DNA of 64,000 bases from Luscinia megarhynchos (lineage: Eukaryota > Chordata > Aves > Passeriformes > Turdidae): the NCBI GenBank assembly GCA_034336665.1, contig JAPFBE010000003.1, forward strand, positions 67,437,352 to 67,501,351, written 5' to 3'. Shown here in pieces: positions 62,458 to 64,000 of the stretch. The notes under the pieces are model-generated. The model searched no databases and was not told the DNA's origin. It saw nothing but the letters and a program-made list of their open reading frames with translations. Each line of letters starts with the position of its first letter. The first letter of the stretch is position 1. The position numbers were made by a program, and so were the translations under genes.

Positions 62458-64000
62458 TAACATTTTCCCCATAATCCATTCAATAGTTTTTGGCCAGCTC
62501 TTTTTACTTGACATTTCAGGACAAAGGGATCCAAGTCAGCCTGCATGAAGCCACACCATGACCTACAAAGAAAGTGCAAAGCCTGTATTAATAATCCTTG
62601 TCCCACAACGGATGCAAGGACAACACCAGAGTGCTGAAGAATATTTGCAGAGACAGCAGAAGGAAAGCTGAGAGAAAGCAGGAAGGCAGGAAACAGTTCA
62701 TCAATCTTAATGGATAATGAGATTATTTTGAAAAAATGAAGGAGAAGAAGTTTTGAGAAATCCATTATTTGCAATGAAAGGACAAATAAAAGTAAAAGAA
62801 ACTGGAATAGGCTGATAACCAGGAAGATGACAGGGAAGTACAATCATAGAAGAGAAGGAAATTGCACCCACTTGCAAATAACAATTCTTGCCTTTCTCAG
62901 GCAGAACTGTCACTCACAGAAAACCCTTTGGACTTTGGAGGAGAAAAATGAAAGAAAACCACAGTGTATGCAATCAAGACTTAAGAAGTGAATAAAGTCA
63001 GGCTAAATAACTCCCTGTTACACACCATTTCCCAGTGTTTTGCTAAAAAGGACACTCTGGAGCAACCATCTCCTGTTCTCATCTGATCCAGATACTGAGA
63101 AGTTCTTCCCTCTCCTTACTCTCTCACAGACTTCTCTTGCATTAATTAATTTTCTTTGCAATGAGATCCAGACTGTGACCCTTGCACCTACCTGCAAAAC
63201 TAAGGAGAGAGCTGCTCAGCTCAGAGAGGTCCCCAGTGGGCATCTGTCTGCCCTGACACACAATGAACCAACCTCTGTCATTTTCTCCACCAGCTCCCAG
63301 CCAGCCTGGCCTAGCCCTGACCTCCTTGGCAAGAGGAATACCACAGTCAGCCAAGTGCTGGCTTAGCCCAATCCCTGTTTGATCAGTGGAAGATTTTTTT
63401 AGGAGCTAGGAGCTTTGCTATCTGAATGCAGCATGTGAGCATTCAGGCTGGCTTCTGCCTTCCTGTTGTAATCACTGGATAATCACCATCAGTGCACACA
63501 CCTTGCACAGGCACCTCCCCTGCAGAGGGTCCAAAGCCCTCCTGTCATCAGCCCCTTCCCTGTCCTTGGAAAAGGGATCACTGGCTGAGAAATTGTGGCA
63601 TCAGGCCATTACCCTTATCATATACTGGGGGATGTTTTTTGAGAAACACAAATCAAGTGATTAGCCATGGCTGTGCCCTACAGAAACAACACTGCTTCCT
63701 TCTGATAAGCAAAGTAACTGTTTTGAATGTGACTTCACCTTATTCTGTGCTGCTGCACAAATCAGGGATGTTATCTTCAAGACAAGGACAATAATGAAAA
63801 TAATCTATTTCCATTACTTCCATGGTATCAATGTTTTCTTGCTTAAAACCAGAAAGTTTTACAAGAGAAAGTCTGATGTCACATCTGGCACTGGTGGAAT
63901 CAGGCTGTGTCCAGCCTGTCCTTGTTCCAGCACTTGCTTGCTGTGGCAGTCAGTAAGCTCATAACACTTTGTCTTGCCCTCATGGATTTGTAACACAAGT

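Larger units (their letters stand above)
44366..64000 (-). other. Sequence upstream of the MTUS2 large exon, presumed 5' intron
   Basis: The large exon begins at an acceptor, so this 19.6 kb is presumed to be intron between non-coding 5' exons and the first coding exon. No donor-exon pair, CpG island or core promoter could be recognised. Contents are CR1 fragments (45430-45700, 47766-48036, 53640-54255, 61930-62226), (C)A-rich tracts (46507-46555, 47461-47498, 48739-48766), a T16 run (50717-50732) and a T/G-rich tract (62428-62457). The rest, including the GC-richer stretch around 51360-51620, matches nothing I know. Confidence 0.65.

Noticed and set aside
62304..62843. Minus-strand open frame of 179 codons, hydrophobic start
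   Set aside because: Its composition follows an A-rich plus strand, which yields Leu/Phe/Ile-rich translations on the other strand. No recognisable domain, splice signal or codon bias supports a gene.
1..64000. Defence system, CRISPR array, operon or other prokaryotic-type system
   Set aside because: Spliced vertebrate exons, CR1 repeats and sparse coding make this eukaryotic nuclear DNA. No spaced direct repeats or gene clusters were seen.

Overview
This window is vertebrate nuclear DNA, most likely from a bird. It is AT-rich, has very little coding sequence, carries consensus GT-AG splice sites, and the recognisable interspersed repeats are nearly all CR1 LINE fragments, the dominant LINE of birds. 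Low repeat density and many A-rich tracts interrupted by C suggest a neoavian, possibly passerine, genome. That narrower placement is inference.

One gene is recognisable, on the minus strand: MTUS2 (microtubule-associated scaffold protein 2, also called TIP150 or CAZIP). Three exons are visible, read from high to low coordinates. The first is a very large exon (41752-44365) holding 319 bases of 5' leader and about 765 codons, starting at an ATG at 44046 whose product resembles the N terminus of long MTUS2. The second is a 241-base exon (37080-37320) and the third a 205-base exon (27782-27986). Splice phases fit across all three (0, then 1). The C-terminal half of the protein, including the family coiled coil, is not seen and should lie beyond position 1. 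Upstream 5' UTR exons and the promoter should lie beyond position 64000 or are not recognisable.

The long reading frame is interrupted three times: two opposite single-base frame changes in the large exon (within about 43396-43448 and 42942-43050) and an in-frame TAA at 27784-27786, two bases before the donor of the third exon. These may be assembly errors or polymorphisms, or the long-isoform N-terminal region may be decaying in this lineage. The sequence alone cannot separate these.

The rest is intron or upstream sequence: 1-27781, 27987-37079, 37321-41751 and 44366-64000. These stretches hold dispersed CR1 fragments of different ages (about 5130-5275, 13500-13800, 23390-23575, 35090-35290, 39283-39400, 45430-45700, 47766-48036, 53640-54255 and 61930-62226), homopolymer and (C)A-rich tracts, and otherwise sequence in which I recognise nothing. 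I found no bacterial-type genes, CRISPR array, tRNA or rRNA, intact retrovirus or tandem gene array. The many small open frames of 60-140 codons look like chance or antisense frames.
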